Assembly: GCA_900771005.1 (NCBI GenBank)
Contig: CAAGMI010000123.1
Span: 1 to 42,940, forward strand
Direction: 5' to 3'
Origin: Rikenellaceae bacterium
Lineage (GTDB): Bacteria > Bacteroidota > Bacteroidia > Bacteroidales > UBA932
DNA length: 42,940 nt
Position numbers and translations under genes: made by a program. Positions within the stretch are counted from its first letter, which is position 1. Each line of letters starts with the position of its first letter. Positions 32,676-41,561 of the stretch are shown piece by piece. Below the pieces are notes generated by a model that was not told the origin of the DNA, ran no database searches, and saw only the letters and a list, made by a program, of their open reading frames with translations.

Positions 32676-34613
32676 ATGCACGTTCTCAAGTTCGGCGGAT
32701 CGTCTGTCGCTGATGCGACAAACATGTCAAGGGTTCTGGATATAGTCACGGAAGCATCTCTGCACGACCGTATTATTCTGGTTTCCTCCGCCATCAGCGG
32801 ATGCACGGACCAGCTTCTGGAGATAGGCAAGGGGAGAAAGGAACTCATCCCGGCCCTCCTCTCGAAGCACGAGGCCATAATCACCAGACTGTTCACGGGC
32901 ACGGAAAGAGAGTCGGCCCTGAAAGAATGTTCCGATACCTTCGAGCAGATATCTGCCTGCAGGGAATGCACCGAATCTTTCGGAGAGATTCTCTCAACCA
33001 GGATTCTCGCGCGCAAACTCCTTTGCGACGGATATTCCGCCGCATGGATAGATTCGAGGGAACTGATCGTGAAAGGAGACGTTGAACGCAGCTATGCAAA
33101 CATACGCAAATGCATTGAGAGCCATTCCGAACGCATTCTCGTCGCTCCGGGGTTCATCGCATCCGATGCGGAAGGACACGTCACCACACTCGGAAGGGGA
33201 GGTTCAGACTACAGCGCAGCCCTTTTCGCCGCCGCAGGATCCGCCGACAAATTCGAGATATGGACTGACGTCCCGGGCATAATGACTGCCAATCCGAAAG
33301 ATATCCGCAAGGCCATGACAATCCCGATGCTCAGTTACGAAGCGGCATGGAGACTGGCAGAACACGGGGCGAAGGTTCTTTACCCTCCTACCGTCGAGCC
33401 TGCCAAACAATCGGGAATCGGCATAGCCATAAGGAACACCTTTGACAGCAGGAATCCGGGAAGCCTCATAAAGGATACTCCGACAGCCACCATGTGGGCG
33501 GGAATAACCGAATCCGGCAACACTTTGTGCCTGGTGGCGGACCATCCTTTCGACAAGACTGAAACTTCCAGCAAGATATCTCTCGCCCTGCAGCGCTGCT
33601 GCATCGACAATCCGGAGGTCCTGTTCGAAGAAGGATGTGTGCTGGTCAATGTTCCCGAGGGAATGACAAAACCGGCACTCAAGTCCCTTCACAAGGAATT
33701 CTTCGAGTCCGAGGAGTCCAACACCAGAAACCTTTACATAGCCGGTAACGGCGCCGTAGGCAAAGCCCTCCGTGAGATGATAGAGAAAACGGCTCCGTCC
33801 ATCAAGGCTGGCAGCGGCAAGATCCTCCGCATCATAGACCAGGCGGACAGCAGCAGACCGGATTTCTGCGCATCCATCATAGAAAAAGCTCCGGAGAATG
33901 CCATTTTCGTGGATGTCACCGACAGTGAGGATATCTACAAGTGGTACACTCCTCTGCTTCAAGCAGGCATAAGCATCGTCTCTTCCAACAGACGTTCCCT
34001 CTCGGTGCCATATTCCGAATATGCGGAAATGAAGAAAGCGGCGCTGCTGAGCGGATGCTTCCTGAGGTATGAGACCACTGTGGGCGCAGCCCTCCCTATC
34101 CTTGAAAGCATAGCATTGAGCGCCAACAGCAACGATGAGATAACAAGCATCGAAGCCGTCGTCTCCTGCACACTCAACTATATCCTCAGTTCAGGGCTTC
34201 CTTTCGGCGAAGCTCTCTCGAAAGCGCAGTCCATAGGCCTTACGGAAAAGGACCCGAGCCAGGACCTCGAAGGCAGGGACGCGCTCAGGAAACTGCTCAT
34301 ACTCGCACGCGAGGCGGGAGTGCATCTGGATGAAGGAGATGTTGAGATCGAACCGGTGAAGGATTTCGGAAGCATCGGTCCCAACCAGAGATTCGTGGCC
34401 TCCCTCACAAGGGACAAGATCTGTCCTCTCGGTTACAAAGCCTCCATCTGCCTGCAGACGGTGGACGAACATCACCCAGCCTACTGGCTCCGTGGTACAG
34501 ATAACGCAATTATAGTCAGAAGCGCCTACCATCCTTCCCCGCTCGTCATCCAGGGTGCCGGAGAAGGTGCGCGTCAGGCAGCCTCCAGTGTTTTAAACGA
34601 TATACTCAAATGA
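32676..34613 (+). CDS. thrA: Bifunctional aspartokinase/homoserine dehydrogenase, compact form
   Basis: Catalyses the first and third steps from aspartate to homoserine. The 645-residue protein has an aspartokinase domain (KFGGSS at 5-10, GRGGSDYSAAL about 174-184, WTDVPGIMTANP about 195-207), a linker of about 90 residues, and homoserine dehydrogenase from about 350 (GNGAVGKAL near 357-365, YETTVGAALP about 465-474, DPSQDLEGRDALRKLLILAR from about 526). E. coli ThrA has 820 residues with about 170 in the paired ACT region. Here at most one degenerate ACT-like unit remains, so feedback by threonine may be altered or lost. The ATG of asd overlaps its stop. Confidence 0.94.
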   Translation: MHVLKFGGSSVADATNMSRVLDIVTEASLHDRIILVSSAISGCTDQLLEIGKGRKELIPALLSKHEAIITRLFTGTERESALKECSDTFEQISACRECTESFGEILSTRILARKLLCDGYSAAWIDSRELIVKGDVERSYANIRKCIESHSERILVAPGFIASDAEGHVTTLGRGGSDYSAALFAAAGSADKFEIWTDVPGIMTANPKDIRKAMTIPMLSYEAAWRLAEHGAKVLYPPTVEPAKQSGIGIAIRNTFDSRNPGSLIKDTPTATMWAGITESGNTLCLVADHPFDKTETSSKISLALQRCCIDNPEVLFEEGCVLVNVPEGMTKPALKSLHKEFFESEESNTRNLYIAGNGAVGKALREMIEKTAPSIKAGSGKILRIIDQADSSRPDFCASIIEKAPENAIFVDVTDSEDIYKWYTPLLQAGISIVSSNRRSLSVPYSEYAEMKKAALLSGCFLRYETTVGAALPILESIALSANSNDEITSIEAVVSCTLNYILSSGLPFGEALSKAQSIGLTEKDPSQDLEGRDALRKLLILAREAGVHLDEGDVEIEPVKDFGSIGPNQRFVASLTRDKICPLGYKASICLQTVDEHHPAYWLRGTDNAIIVRSAYHPSPLVIQGAGEGARQAASSVLNDILK

Positions 34614-35605
34614 AAGTCGCAGTAGTAGGTGCCACCGGACTTGTAGGCACAAGAATGCTCCAGGTGCTCGAAGAGCACAGATTCCCTGTAACGGAACTCA
34701 TCCCAGTCGCCTCTGAAAAATCAATAGGCAGGAAGGTTCATTTCGACGGAAAGGATTGGACCGTGGTCAGTGCCGAAGACGCCATCGCGGCAAAACCGGC
34801 CCTGGCTCTTTTCAGCGCCGGAGGCGGGACCTCGGAAGAGCTTGCTCCCAAGTTCGCCGCAGCCGGGTGCAGGGTCATAGACAATTCCTCTTTCTGGAGG
34901 ATGGACCCTACGAAGAAGTTGGTAGTGCCCGAGATCAACGGGGATGTCATCACCCAGGACGATATGATCATCGCCAACCCGAACTGCTCGACCATACAGA
35001 TGGTCCTGCCGCTCGCTCCGCTCCACAAGGCCTTCCGCATCAAGAGAATCGTGGTCAGTACCTACCAGAGCGTGACAGGAGCGGGATACAAGGCAATCAA
35101 CCAGATGAACGCCGAGAGGAACGGAGACAAGGAATATGAGATGAAATTCCCTCACAGGATCGACCAGAACGTACTCCCTCATATAGACAGCTTCCTTGAC
35201 AACGGTTACACAAAGGAAGAGATGAAGATGCTGAACGAGACACGCAAGATCCTCAGGGATGAAAGCATAGCCGTAACGGCCACCACAGTGCGTGTACCCG
35301 TTCAGGGAGGCCATTCGGAGTCCGTCAACCTCGAATTCGAAAAGCCTTTCACCGTGGAGGAGGCCCGCCGACTGATGGCGGAGATGCCTGGCGTCACAGT
35401 CCAGGATGACCCTGCAAACAACATTTACCCTATGCCTCTGTATGCCTGGGGCAAGGATGATGTCTTTGTCGGAAGGATAAGGAGGGACGAATCGATAGCC
35501 AACGGCCTCAACCTCTGGTGCGTCAGCGACAATATCCGCAAGGGTGCGGCCACAAATGCGGTGCAGATTGCCGAACTGCTGCTCCAGAAAGGGTTCATAA
35601 AATAA
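34610..35605 (+). CDS. asd: Aspartate-semialdehyde dehydrogenase
   Basis: Reduces aspartyl phosphate to aspartate semialdehyde, the branch point to lysine/DAP and homoserine. The 331-residue protein has the NADP-binding GATGLVG (7-13), catalytic Cys126 in NPNCST and His235 in VQGGHSE. It overlaps thrA as ATGA, so the two are translationally coupled, and is seven bases before dapB. Confidence 0.97.
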   Translation: MKVAVVGATGLVGTRMLQVLEEHRFPVTELIPVASEKSIGRKVHFDGKDWTVVSAEDAIAAKPALALFSAGGGTSEELAPKFAAAGCRVIDNSSFWRMDPTKKLVVPEINGDVITQDDMIIANPNCSTIQMVLPLAPLHKAFRIKRIVVSTYQSVTGAGYKAINQMNAERNGDKEYEMKFPHRIDQNVLPHIDSFLDNGYTKEEMKMLNETRKILRDESIAVTATTVRVPVQGGHSESVNLEFEKPFTVEEARRLMAEMPGVTVQDDPANNIYPMPLYAWGKDDVFVGRIRRDESIANGLNLWCVSDNIRKGAATNAVQIAELLLQKGFIK

Positions 35606-35612
35606 GACTGAA

Positions 35613-36278
35613 ATGAAAGTTGTGATAAGCGGATATGGCAAGATGGGCCATATGATAGAAAACGTCCTGCTCCGCAAGGGCATAGAAATAGCCGAAAGGA
35701 CCGAGGACGTATGTTCTCTGGACCCAGCTCTGGCCGGAGAATGCGTCTGCATCGATTTCACGACTCCCGATGCCTTCAGGGCAAACTACAGGTTTCTCGC
35801 GGAAAACTTCAAGGCGGTTGTCGTGGGGACCACGGGATGGAATGACATTGAAGAGGATGTTTTCAAATGTTTCGAAGAGAACGGTACCACCCTCGTCCAT
35901 TCGTCGAACTATTCCATCGGAGTGAATGCCGTATTCGCAGCCGTGGAAAGGATCGGGGAGACACTGAAGGGATACGGATACGTTCCCCATATTGACGAGA
36001 CCCACCATATCCACAAGCTGGACGCTCCGAGCGGTACGGCGAAGGCTCTGGCGGGGATTGTGGAAGGGAGCCTCGGCGTCAAGCCGGAAATCAACTCTTA
36101 CCGCGAAGGCGAGGTCCCAGGTACCCACGTTACGGAATTCAAGTCCGGAGTGGACAGAATAAGCGTCACACACGAAGCATTCTCGAGGGAGGGCTTCGCC
36201 GAAGGTGCCGTAGTGGCAGCCCTGATGACGGAAGGGCTGGAAGGAGTGCACGATTTTAAAGAACTGATACTGAAATGA
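35613..36278 (+). CDS. dapB: 4-hydroxy-tetrahydrodipicolinate reductase
   Basis: Reduces the DapA product to tetrahydrodipicolinate. The 221-residue protein has the nucleotide-binding start SGYGKMG and the active-site block ETHHIHKLDAPSGTA (His131, His132, Lys135, Ser140-Gly-Thr). It is shorter than the 240-273 residues of many DapB proteins, mainly in the N-terminal half, but all key motifs are kept. It overlaps dapA by four bases. Confidence 0.95.
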   Translation: MKVVISGYGKMGHMIENVLLRKGIEIAERTEDVCSLDPALAGECVCIDFTTPDAFRANYRFLAENFKAVVVGTTGWNDIEEDVFKCFEENGTTLVHSSNYSIGVNAVFAAVERIGETLKGYGYVPHIDETHHIHKLDAPSGTAKALAGIVEGSLGVKPEINSYREGEVPGTHVTEFKSGVDRISVTHEAFSREGFAEGAVVAALMTEGLEGVHDFKELILK

Positions 36279-37153
36279 TGGAATTGAAAGGCTGTGGAAC
36301 GGCACTGGTTACACCGTTCACTGAAGGCGAAGTCGATTATGAGGCTTATGCCGATCTGATAGACAGACAGATTGACGCTGACGTGGATTTTCTGGTCCCG
36401 CTTGCCACCACAGGTGAGACCCCGACCATGAGTCCGGAGGAAAAGATAGCCCTTCTCAAGCTCACAAAGGGCCATGCCGCAGGCAAGCCCCTGCTTGTCG
36501 GTTGCGGTTCCAACAGTGTACCGGGCACTCTTGCCAATATGGAACTCCTGAACGGCTGCGGCGCGGACGCCTGGCTCGTAGTGGTGCCTTTCTACAACAA
36601 ACCGACCCAGGAAGGCCAGTATCAGTATTTCAAGACCATCGCCTCCCGGACTGACAAACCGGTCGTCATATATAATGTCCCGGGACGCACCGGTGCGAAC
36701 ATGACGGCTCAGACCTGCATCAGGCTCGCGAAAGACGTCCCTAATATTATAGGAATAAAGGAGGCTTCCGGCAAACTGGACCAGGTATTCGAAATTCTTG
36801 ACGGAGTCCCTGCGGGATTCAGCGTCCTCAGCGGAGATGACGACCTTACCCTTGAAATGATGAAGCACGGTGCAAAGGGAGTCATTTCCGTCGCATCCAA
36901 CATCGCTCCGGCCGCCGTCAGGGAAATGACGGAAGCGGCACTGGAAGGCAGGTTCGACGAGGCCGAAACCGTCGATGCCAGGCTTCAGCCTCTTTTCAAG
37001 AACTGTTTTGTGGAAAGCAATCCTATCCCCGTCAAGGCAGGACTCTCGCTGATGGGTCTGATGTCACCGGAAGTCAGGCTCCCTCTGAGCGAAGCCACTC
37101 CCGAGACCGTTTCCATAATGAAAAAAACTTTGGAAGACCTGTCTCTTGTCTAG
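36275..37153 (+). CDS. dapA: 4-hydroxy-tetrahydrodipicolinate synthase
   Basis: Condenses pyruvate with aspartate semialdehyde, the first committed step to DAP and lysine. The 292-residue protein is a TIM barrel with Schiff-base Lys162 in IGIKEASG, Tyr133 in VIYNVPGRTG and the Thr45-Thr46 pair in ATTGETPT. It is the last gene of the eight-gene plus-strand unit. Its TAG overlaps the TAG of the convergent ddh within one CTAG. Confidence 0.97.
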   Translation: MMELKGCGTALVTPFTEGEVDYEAYADLIDRQIDADVDFLVPLATTGETPTMSPEEKIALLKLTKGHAAGKPLLVGCGSNSVPGTLANMELLNGCGADAWLVVVPFYNKPTQEGQYQYFKTIASRTDKPVVIYNVPGRTGANMTAQTCIRLAKDVPNIIGIKEASGKLDQVFEILDGVPAGFSVLSGDDDLTLEMMKHGAKGVISVASNIAPAAVREMTEAALEGRFDEAETVDARLQPLFKNCFVESNPIPVKAGLSLMGLMSPEVRLPLSEATPETVSIMKKTLEDLSLV

Positions 37154-38043
37154 ACAAGTTTTCTGATGATATCCTCTCTGTCCCCTGCCAGATAATCGAT
37201 GACAGGTACCTCTATCATCGTGCGGCAGCCCGGCTTCTGCTTCATGCATGCACGCGCCGCCATAACCAGGATCTGGCCTGTAAGGGCGGGATTGTTGATG
37301 CGCATGTTGAATTCGGCCTGCTGTCCCGCTGTCCTGCCTGACACACCGCTGCGCTCCAGTTTCACCCCGTGCATATGGGTGTCTATGGCATCGACGTCAG
37401 GGACCTGCGTCACGGTAGTGCTGTCGTTCACGAAATACGGGTCTTCGACTATCGCCTTGCGGACTGCCTCAATGTCCGCACCAGGCTCCAGTTCAACATA
37501 AACCTCCCTGTTGTGTATGCCTTTACCTGCCGGAATCGTCATGCTGAGCGCCTTGATTACGCCGGGTTTTGAGGCCGCCACCACGGAATGGCCCATCGAG
37601 CGTCCCGGCCCGAAATTGGTGTAAGTCTGTCCCTCAGGGAAAAGGCCTTCCAGCAAAGCCCTTATTACGGAATCGCTGCCCGGATCCCATCCTGCAGATA
37701 TGATGCTTGAGACTCCGTGTTCCTTCGCAACTGAGTCGAGCCTGGCTCTGAGGTCCCAGATCCCTGTATGGATATCGAAACTGTCCACGGTATTGATACC
37801 CTTTGCAAGATACTTCAGGGCGTTCTCCTCAACCTTTCTGGAAGGAGTCGACAATATGGCCACGTCAACCTGACCAAGCTCGCCGATATCCTTTGTGACC
37901 TTATATCTTTCAAGCTCTTTGTATTCCCCGGCTGTCCCGCTGCGGCGTACCACTCCGACACATTCCATATCCGGAGCGCTTTCCACAGCCTCCAGCGCAT
38001 ATCTGCCGATATTTCCGTATCCTACTATTGCAACCTTTATCAT
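37150..38043 (-). CDS. ddh: meso-Diaminopimelate dehydrogenase
   Basis: An NADPH-dependent enzyme that interconverts tetrahydrodipicolinate and meso-diaminopimelate in one step. The 297-residue protein opens MIKVAIVGYGNIGRYALEAV (Rossmann fold) and has STPSRKVEENA, ISAGWDPGSDS and the substrate-binding FGPGRSMGHSVVA. ATG 38043 is chosen over upstream starts because it gives the family's N-terminus eight bases after dapF. It is the last gene of murB-murA-aspA-dapF-ddh. Confidence 0.93.
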   Translation of the reverse strand: MIKVAIVGYGNIGRYALEAVESAPDMECVGVVRRSGTAGEYKELERYKVTKDIGELGQVDVAILSTPSRKVEENALKYLAKGINTVDSFDIHTGIWDLRARLDSVAKEHGVSSIISAGWDPGSDSVIRALLEGLFPEGQTYTNFGPGRSMGHSVVAASKPGVIKALSMTIPAGKGIHNREVYVELEPGADIEAVRKAIVEDPYFVNDSTTVTQVPDVDAIDTHMHGVKLERSGVSGRTAGQQAEFNMRINNPALTGQILVMAARACMKQKPGCRTMIEVPVIDYLAGDREDIIRKLV

Positions 38044-38051
38044 ATCCGTTT

Positions 38052-38819
38052 CTATTTTCCGCATTCGCCGAGACACTGCGCCGGTCCCGTAAGAAAAGTC
38101 CCTTCACAGGAATGTTCCACAAGAAGATCCGCTACCCTCGCGTGCACCCTGGATGAAAAGAACGTCTGTCCTCCTTCCGCCCTGTGAGTGACAAAAGCCG
38201 CAGCCACGGCTCCTGTTCCGCAGGCAAGGGTCTCCCGCTCCACGCCTTTCTCGAAGGTCCTCAGGGTTATCGAACCGTCCGGCATCCTCTGTACAAAGTT
38301 CACGTTCACCCCTTCCGGAGAAAATGCCTTTGACCATCTGATCTCCTTCCCCTCCCGCTCCACGTCGACAGCCTCGACGTCATTTTCGAATCTCACGAAA
38401 TGTCTGGTGCCTGTATCTATGAACCAGCCGTCACCCACTTTCCTCAACCCTTCGGGCCCGGCCATTTTCAACCTGACCATACTGACTTCGCCATCCGTCG
38501 AGAGTATCCGGGCCGAATGTATGCCGTCAGGCGCCTCGAAGCGGTACTCCCCTTCTGATTCGGGCCTGATACCCAGACCTGCGGCGAATGCCGCGATGCA
38601 CCTTCCTCCGTTCCCGCACATCATCCCGGTGGATCCGTCGGGATTGAAGAATTCCATACGGAAATCCGACTTCTCCGACTCCAGAAGGATCATCAACCCG
38701 TCGGTGCCGTTCTCCCTGCAGAGATCCCTTACTGTCTCCGGGAGTCTGTATGAGGACACATCCTTCCCCCGCCCGTCCAGAACAACGAACGTGTTCCCGG
38801 CTCCCGAATACTTGAACAT
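38052..38819 (-). CDS. dapF: Diaminopimelate epimerase
   Basis: Epimerises LL- to meso-diaminopimelate using two cysteines. The 255-residue protein has both: Cys68 in MMCGNGGRC and Cys199 in LACGTGAVAAAF, plus FNPDGS. Its ATG shares a base with the aspA stop (TAATG). Its presence beside ddh implies an LL-DAP-producing route, such as LL-DAP aminotransferase, encoded elsewhere. Confidence 0.96.
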   Translation of the reverse strand: MFKYSGAGNTFVVLDGRGKDVSSYRLPETVRDLCRENGTDGLMILLESEKSDFRMEFFNPDGSTGMMCGNGGRCIAAFAAGLGIRPESEGEYRFEAPDGIHSARILSTDGEVSMVRLKMAGPEGLRKVGDGWFIDTGTRHFVRFENDVEAVDVEREGKEIRWSKAFSPEGVNVNFVQRMPDGSITLRTFEKGVERETLACGTGAVAAAFVTHRAEGGQTFFSSRVHARVADLLVEHSCEGTFLTGPAQCLGECGK

Positions 38820-40237
38820 TATTTTCTCGGTTTGATGTTGAGCTTTACAGGCTTGATCATATTCTCAGGTCTGAGAATCTCATCAAGTTCCTCCTTGCTC
38901 AGGATACCTTCTTCAAGCACTATGTCGTAAACGCCACGTCCCGTCTCCTTCGCCTTCTTCGCAATCTTCGTCGAGTGCTTGTATCCGATGACAGGATTGA
39001 GCGCAGTCACGATGCCTATGCTGTTCCTGATATATTCCGCACACCTGTCAGCGTTCACCGTGATGCCGTCGATGCAGTTTATGCGGAGAGTGTCGAATCC
39101 GTTCATAAGGATCTCCGCACTCTCGAAGCAGCACTGGATCATCACAGGCTCCATGGCATTGAGTTCCATCTGAGCCGCTTCGCCGGACATTGTCACGCAA
39201 ACGTCATTACCCATCACCTTGTAACATATCTGAGTCATAACTTCAGGGATGACAGGATTGACCTTACCCGGCATAATCGAAGAACCCGGCTGCTTCTCAG
39301 GAAGGTTGATTTCTCCGAGTCCGCAGCGTGGACCGGACGCCAGAAGTCTGAGGTCATTGCTGATCTTTGACGCCTTGACTGCAAGTCTCTTCATCGCTGC
39401 CGAATATCCTACCAGGCAGGAAGTGTCTGACGTTGCCCCCACAAGATCTTCTGAAAGCCTTATGTTCCACCCAGTAATGTCCGCGATAGCCTTGGTGCAG
39501 AGTTCCGCATAACCCGGCTCGGAACATATTCCGGTACCAATCGCCGTGGCACCCATATTTATGGTAAGGAAGTCCTCTGCAGCCTCGTCGAGGTGCTTTA
39601 TCTCATCCTCAAGGATTGAAGCGAAACCTCCGAAAGTCTGCCCGAGCGTCATAGGTACGGCATCTTCGAGCTGGGTGCGCCCCATCTTCAGGATGTGAGC
39701 GAACTCGTCGCTCTTGGCGCGGAAACTCTTTATGAGCTCTTCGAGATGCTTCTTCAGTTCCAGATGCGTGAAGTACAGTCCTATATGAGCAGCCGTAGGA
39801 TACGCGTCATTCGTGGACTGGCTGCGGTTTACGTCGTCGTTCGGCCAGCAGTGAACGAAATCTCCGAGTTCATAGCCCATAATCTGAAGGGCCCTGTTGG
39901 CGATTACCTCGTTGGCGTTCATATTGGTTGACGTACCCGCTCCTCCCTGTATCATATCTATCGGGAATGCTTCGGAAAGCTTGCCTTCGCATATCTCCTT
40001 GCAGGCCTGCATGATGGCTTTATAAACCTCATCCGTGATCAGGCCCTGCCTGTGGTTTGCCTCGGCGGCACCCATCTTGGTGATGGCGAGTCCCTTCAGG
40101 TAGTTCGGGTATTCGTTCAGATGAAAATGCGAGATGTTGAAATTCTCCAGACATCTTAGGGTCTGTACGTCATACAAAGCGTCTGCAGGTATCTGTTTCT
40201 CTCCTATCAGATCGCTGCCTGTTCTGAATTTTGTCAT
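38819..40237 (-). CDS. aspA: Aspartate ammonia-lyase
   Basis: Reversibly deaminates aspartate to fumarate. The 472-residue protein belongs to the fumarase/aspartase superfamily, with GSSIMPGKVNP at 318-328 holding the catalytic serine, and GGAGTSTNMNANEVIANRA and NDDVNRSQSTND substrate loops. The sequence is closer to aspartase than to class II fumarase in my reading, but fumarase cannot be fully excluded. It lies between murA (12 bases) and dapF (overlap of one base), where it could feed or drain aspartate for DAP synthesis. Confidence 0.9.
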   Translation of the reverse strand: MTKFRTGSDLIGEKQIPADALYDVQTLRCLENFNISHFHLNEYPNYLKGLAITKMGAAEANHRQGLITDEVYKAIMQACKEICEGKLSEAFPIDMIQGGAGTSTNMNANEVIANRALQIMGYELGDFVHCWPNDDVNRSQSTNDAYPTAAHIGLYFTHLELKKHLEELIKSFRAKSDEFAHILKMGRTQLEDAVPMTLGQTFGGFASILEDEIKHLDEAAEDFLTINMGATAIGTGICSEPGYAELCTKAIADITGWNIRLSEDLVGATSDTSCLVGYSAAMKRLAVKASKISNDLRLLASGPRCGLGEINLPEKQPGSSIMPGKVNPVIPEVMTQICYKVMGNDVCVTMSGEAAQMELNAMEPVMIQCCFESAEILMNGFDTLRINCIDGITVNADRCAEYIRNSIGIVTALNPVIGYKHSTKIAKKAKETGRGVYDIVLEEGILSKEELDEILRPENMIKPVKLNIKPRK

Positions 40238-40249
40238 ATCTGGTTTGTT

Positions 40250-41554
40250 TTATTGTCTGGTAATCCTGGCGCCGAGGGCATTCAGGCGGCCTTCGATATC
40301 CTCGTAACCACGGTCTATCTGCTCGATGTTGTCTATTTCGGACACACCCTTCGCCGACATTGCGGCAAGAAGCATCGCGATGCCGGCACGGATATCAGGA
40401 GATGTCATCCTCCCCGCCTTGAGCTGGAATTTGTGGTCGTGACCTATGACCACGGCTCTGTGAGGATCGCAGAGGATGATCTGCGCACCCATATCAATCA
40501 GCTTGTCCACAAAGAACAGCCTGCTCTCGAACATTTTCTGATGGATCAGCACGCTTCCCTTGCACTGGGTGGCCACCACCAGCATAACGGACAGAAGGTC
40601 CGGAGTCAGACCCGGCCAGGTGGCATCGGAAAGGGTCATGATGGACCCGTCCAGGAAAGACTCTATCTCGTAACTTTCCTGTGCAGGCACATAGATGTCA
40701 TCCCCTCGCTGCTCTATCTTCACGCCGAGCCTGCGGAATGAATCGGGGATGATGCCGAGGTTTCCGTAGGATACGTCCTTAATGGTGATTGAACTCTTCG
40801 TGATGGCTGCCATAGCTATGAAAGACCCTACCTCAATCATATCGGGAAGAACCTTGTGAGTGGTGCCGTGAAGGGAAGGAACGCCCGTAACCTTTACGAG
40901 GTTGGACCCCACCCCGTCTATCTTCGCACCCATCGAGACAAGCATACGGCAAAGCTGCTGCACGTAAGGTTCGCAGGCCGCATTGTATATCGTGGTGGTG
41001 CCTTCCGCAAGGCTGGCTGCCATTATGATGTTGGCCGTACCGGTAACCGAGGCCTCATCAAGCAGCATATATGTGCCGACAAGCTTGTCAGCACGCAGGC
41101 AGAATGCCCTGTGCGGATCCGTGGCATCGATCTTCGCCCCGAGCTTCATGAATCCGTCAATATGGGTGTCAACCCTCCTTCTGCCGATCTTGTCTCCTCC
41201 CGGTTTAGGGAAATACGCTTTCCCGAAACGGGCGAGAAGAGGTCCGACTACCATTACGGAGCCGCGCATGAACGCGCATTTCTTCACGAATTCGTCACTC
41301 TGGACATATTCGTGATCGATGTTTTCCGCCTTGAAAGAATAGTCCCCTTTCGCGTGCCTGGTCACTGCCACTCCCATATCCTTCAACAGACCTATGAGAT
41401 TTTTCGTATCCAGGATTTCCGGCACGTTCGAGATTCTTACCTCTTCCGATGTCAGAAGGGCGGCGCTTATCACTTCGAGAGCCTCGTTCTTCGCGCCCTG
41501 AGGCACTATGCTTCCACTGAGGGTATGTCCTCCCTCTATAATGAATTTACCCAT
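40250..41554 (-). CDS. murA: UDP-N-acetylglucosamine 1-carboxyvinyltransferase, Asp-type
   Basis: Adds enolpyruvate to UDP-GlcNAc, the first committed step of peptidoglycan synthesis. The 434-residue protein has the N-terminal GAKNEALEVISAALL and the two-domain EPSP-synthase-like fold. In the active-site loop PKPGGDKIGRRRVDTH, Asp121 stands where E. coli MurA has Cys115, the residue alkylated by fosfomycin. Asp at this site is known in naturally fosfomycin-insensitive MurA enzymes (Mycobacterium, Chlamydia). It begins seven bases after murB. Confidence 0.96.
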   Translation of the reverse strand: MGKFIIEGGHTLSGSIVPQGAKNEALEVISAALLTSEEVRISNVPEILDTKNLIGLLKDMGVAVTRHAKGDYSFKAENIDHEYVQSDEFVKKCAFMRGSVMVVGPLLARFGKAYFPKPGGDKIGRRRVDTHIDGFMKLGAKIDATDPHRAFCLRADKLVGTYMLLDEASVTGTANIIMAASLAEGTTTIYNAACEPYVQQLCRMLVSMGAKIDGVGSNLVKVTGVPSLHGTTHKVLPDMIEVGSFIAMAAITKSSITIKDVSYGNLGIIPDSFRRLGVKIEQRGDDIYVPAQESYEIESFLDGSIMTLSDATWPGLTPDLLSVMLVVATQCKGSVLIHQKMFESRLFFVDKLIDMGAQIILCDPHRAVVIGHDHKFQLKAGRMTSPDIRAGIAMLLAAMSAKGVSEIDNIEQIDRGYEDIEGRLNALGARITRQ

Positions 41555-41561
41555 ATTCTAT

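Noticed and set aside
33204..33962. 252-codon minus frame
   Set aside because: Antisense to thrA; no recognisable family.
34721..35761. 346-codon minus frame
   Set aside because: Antisense to asd and dapB, which have complete catalytic motifs; no family resemblance.
36098..36868. 256-codon minus frame
   Set aside because: Antisense to dapB and dapA.
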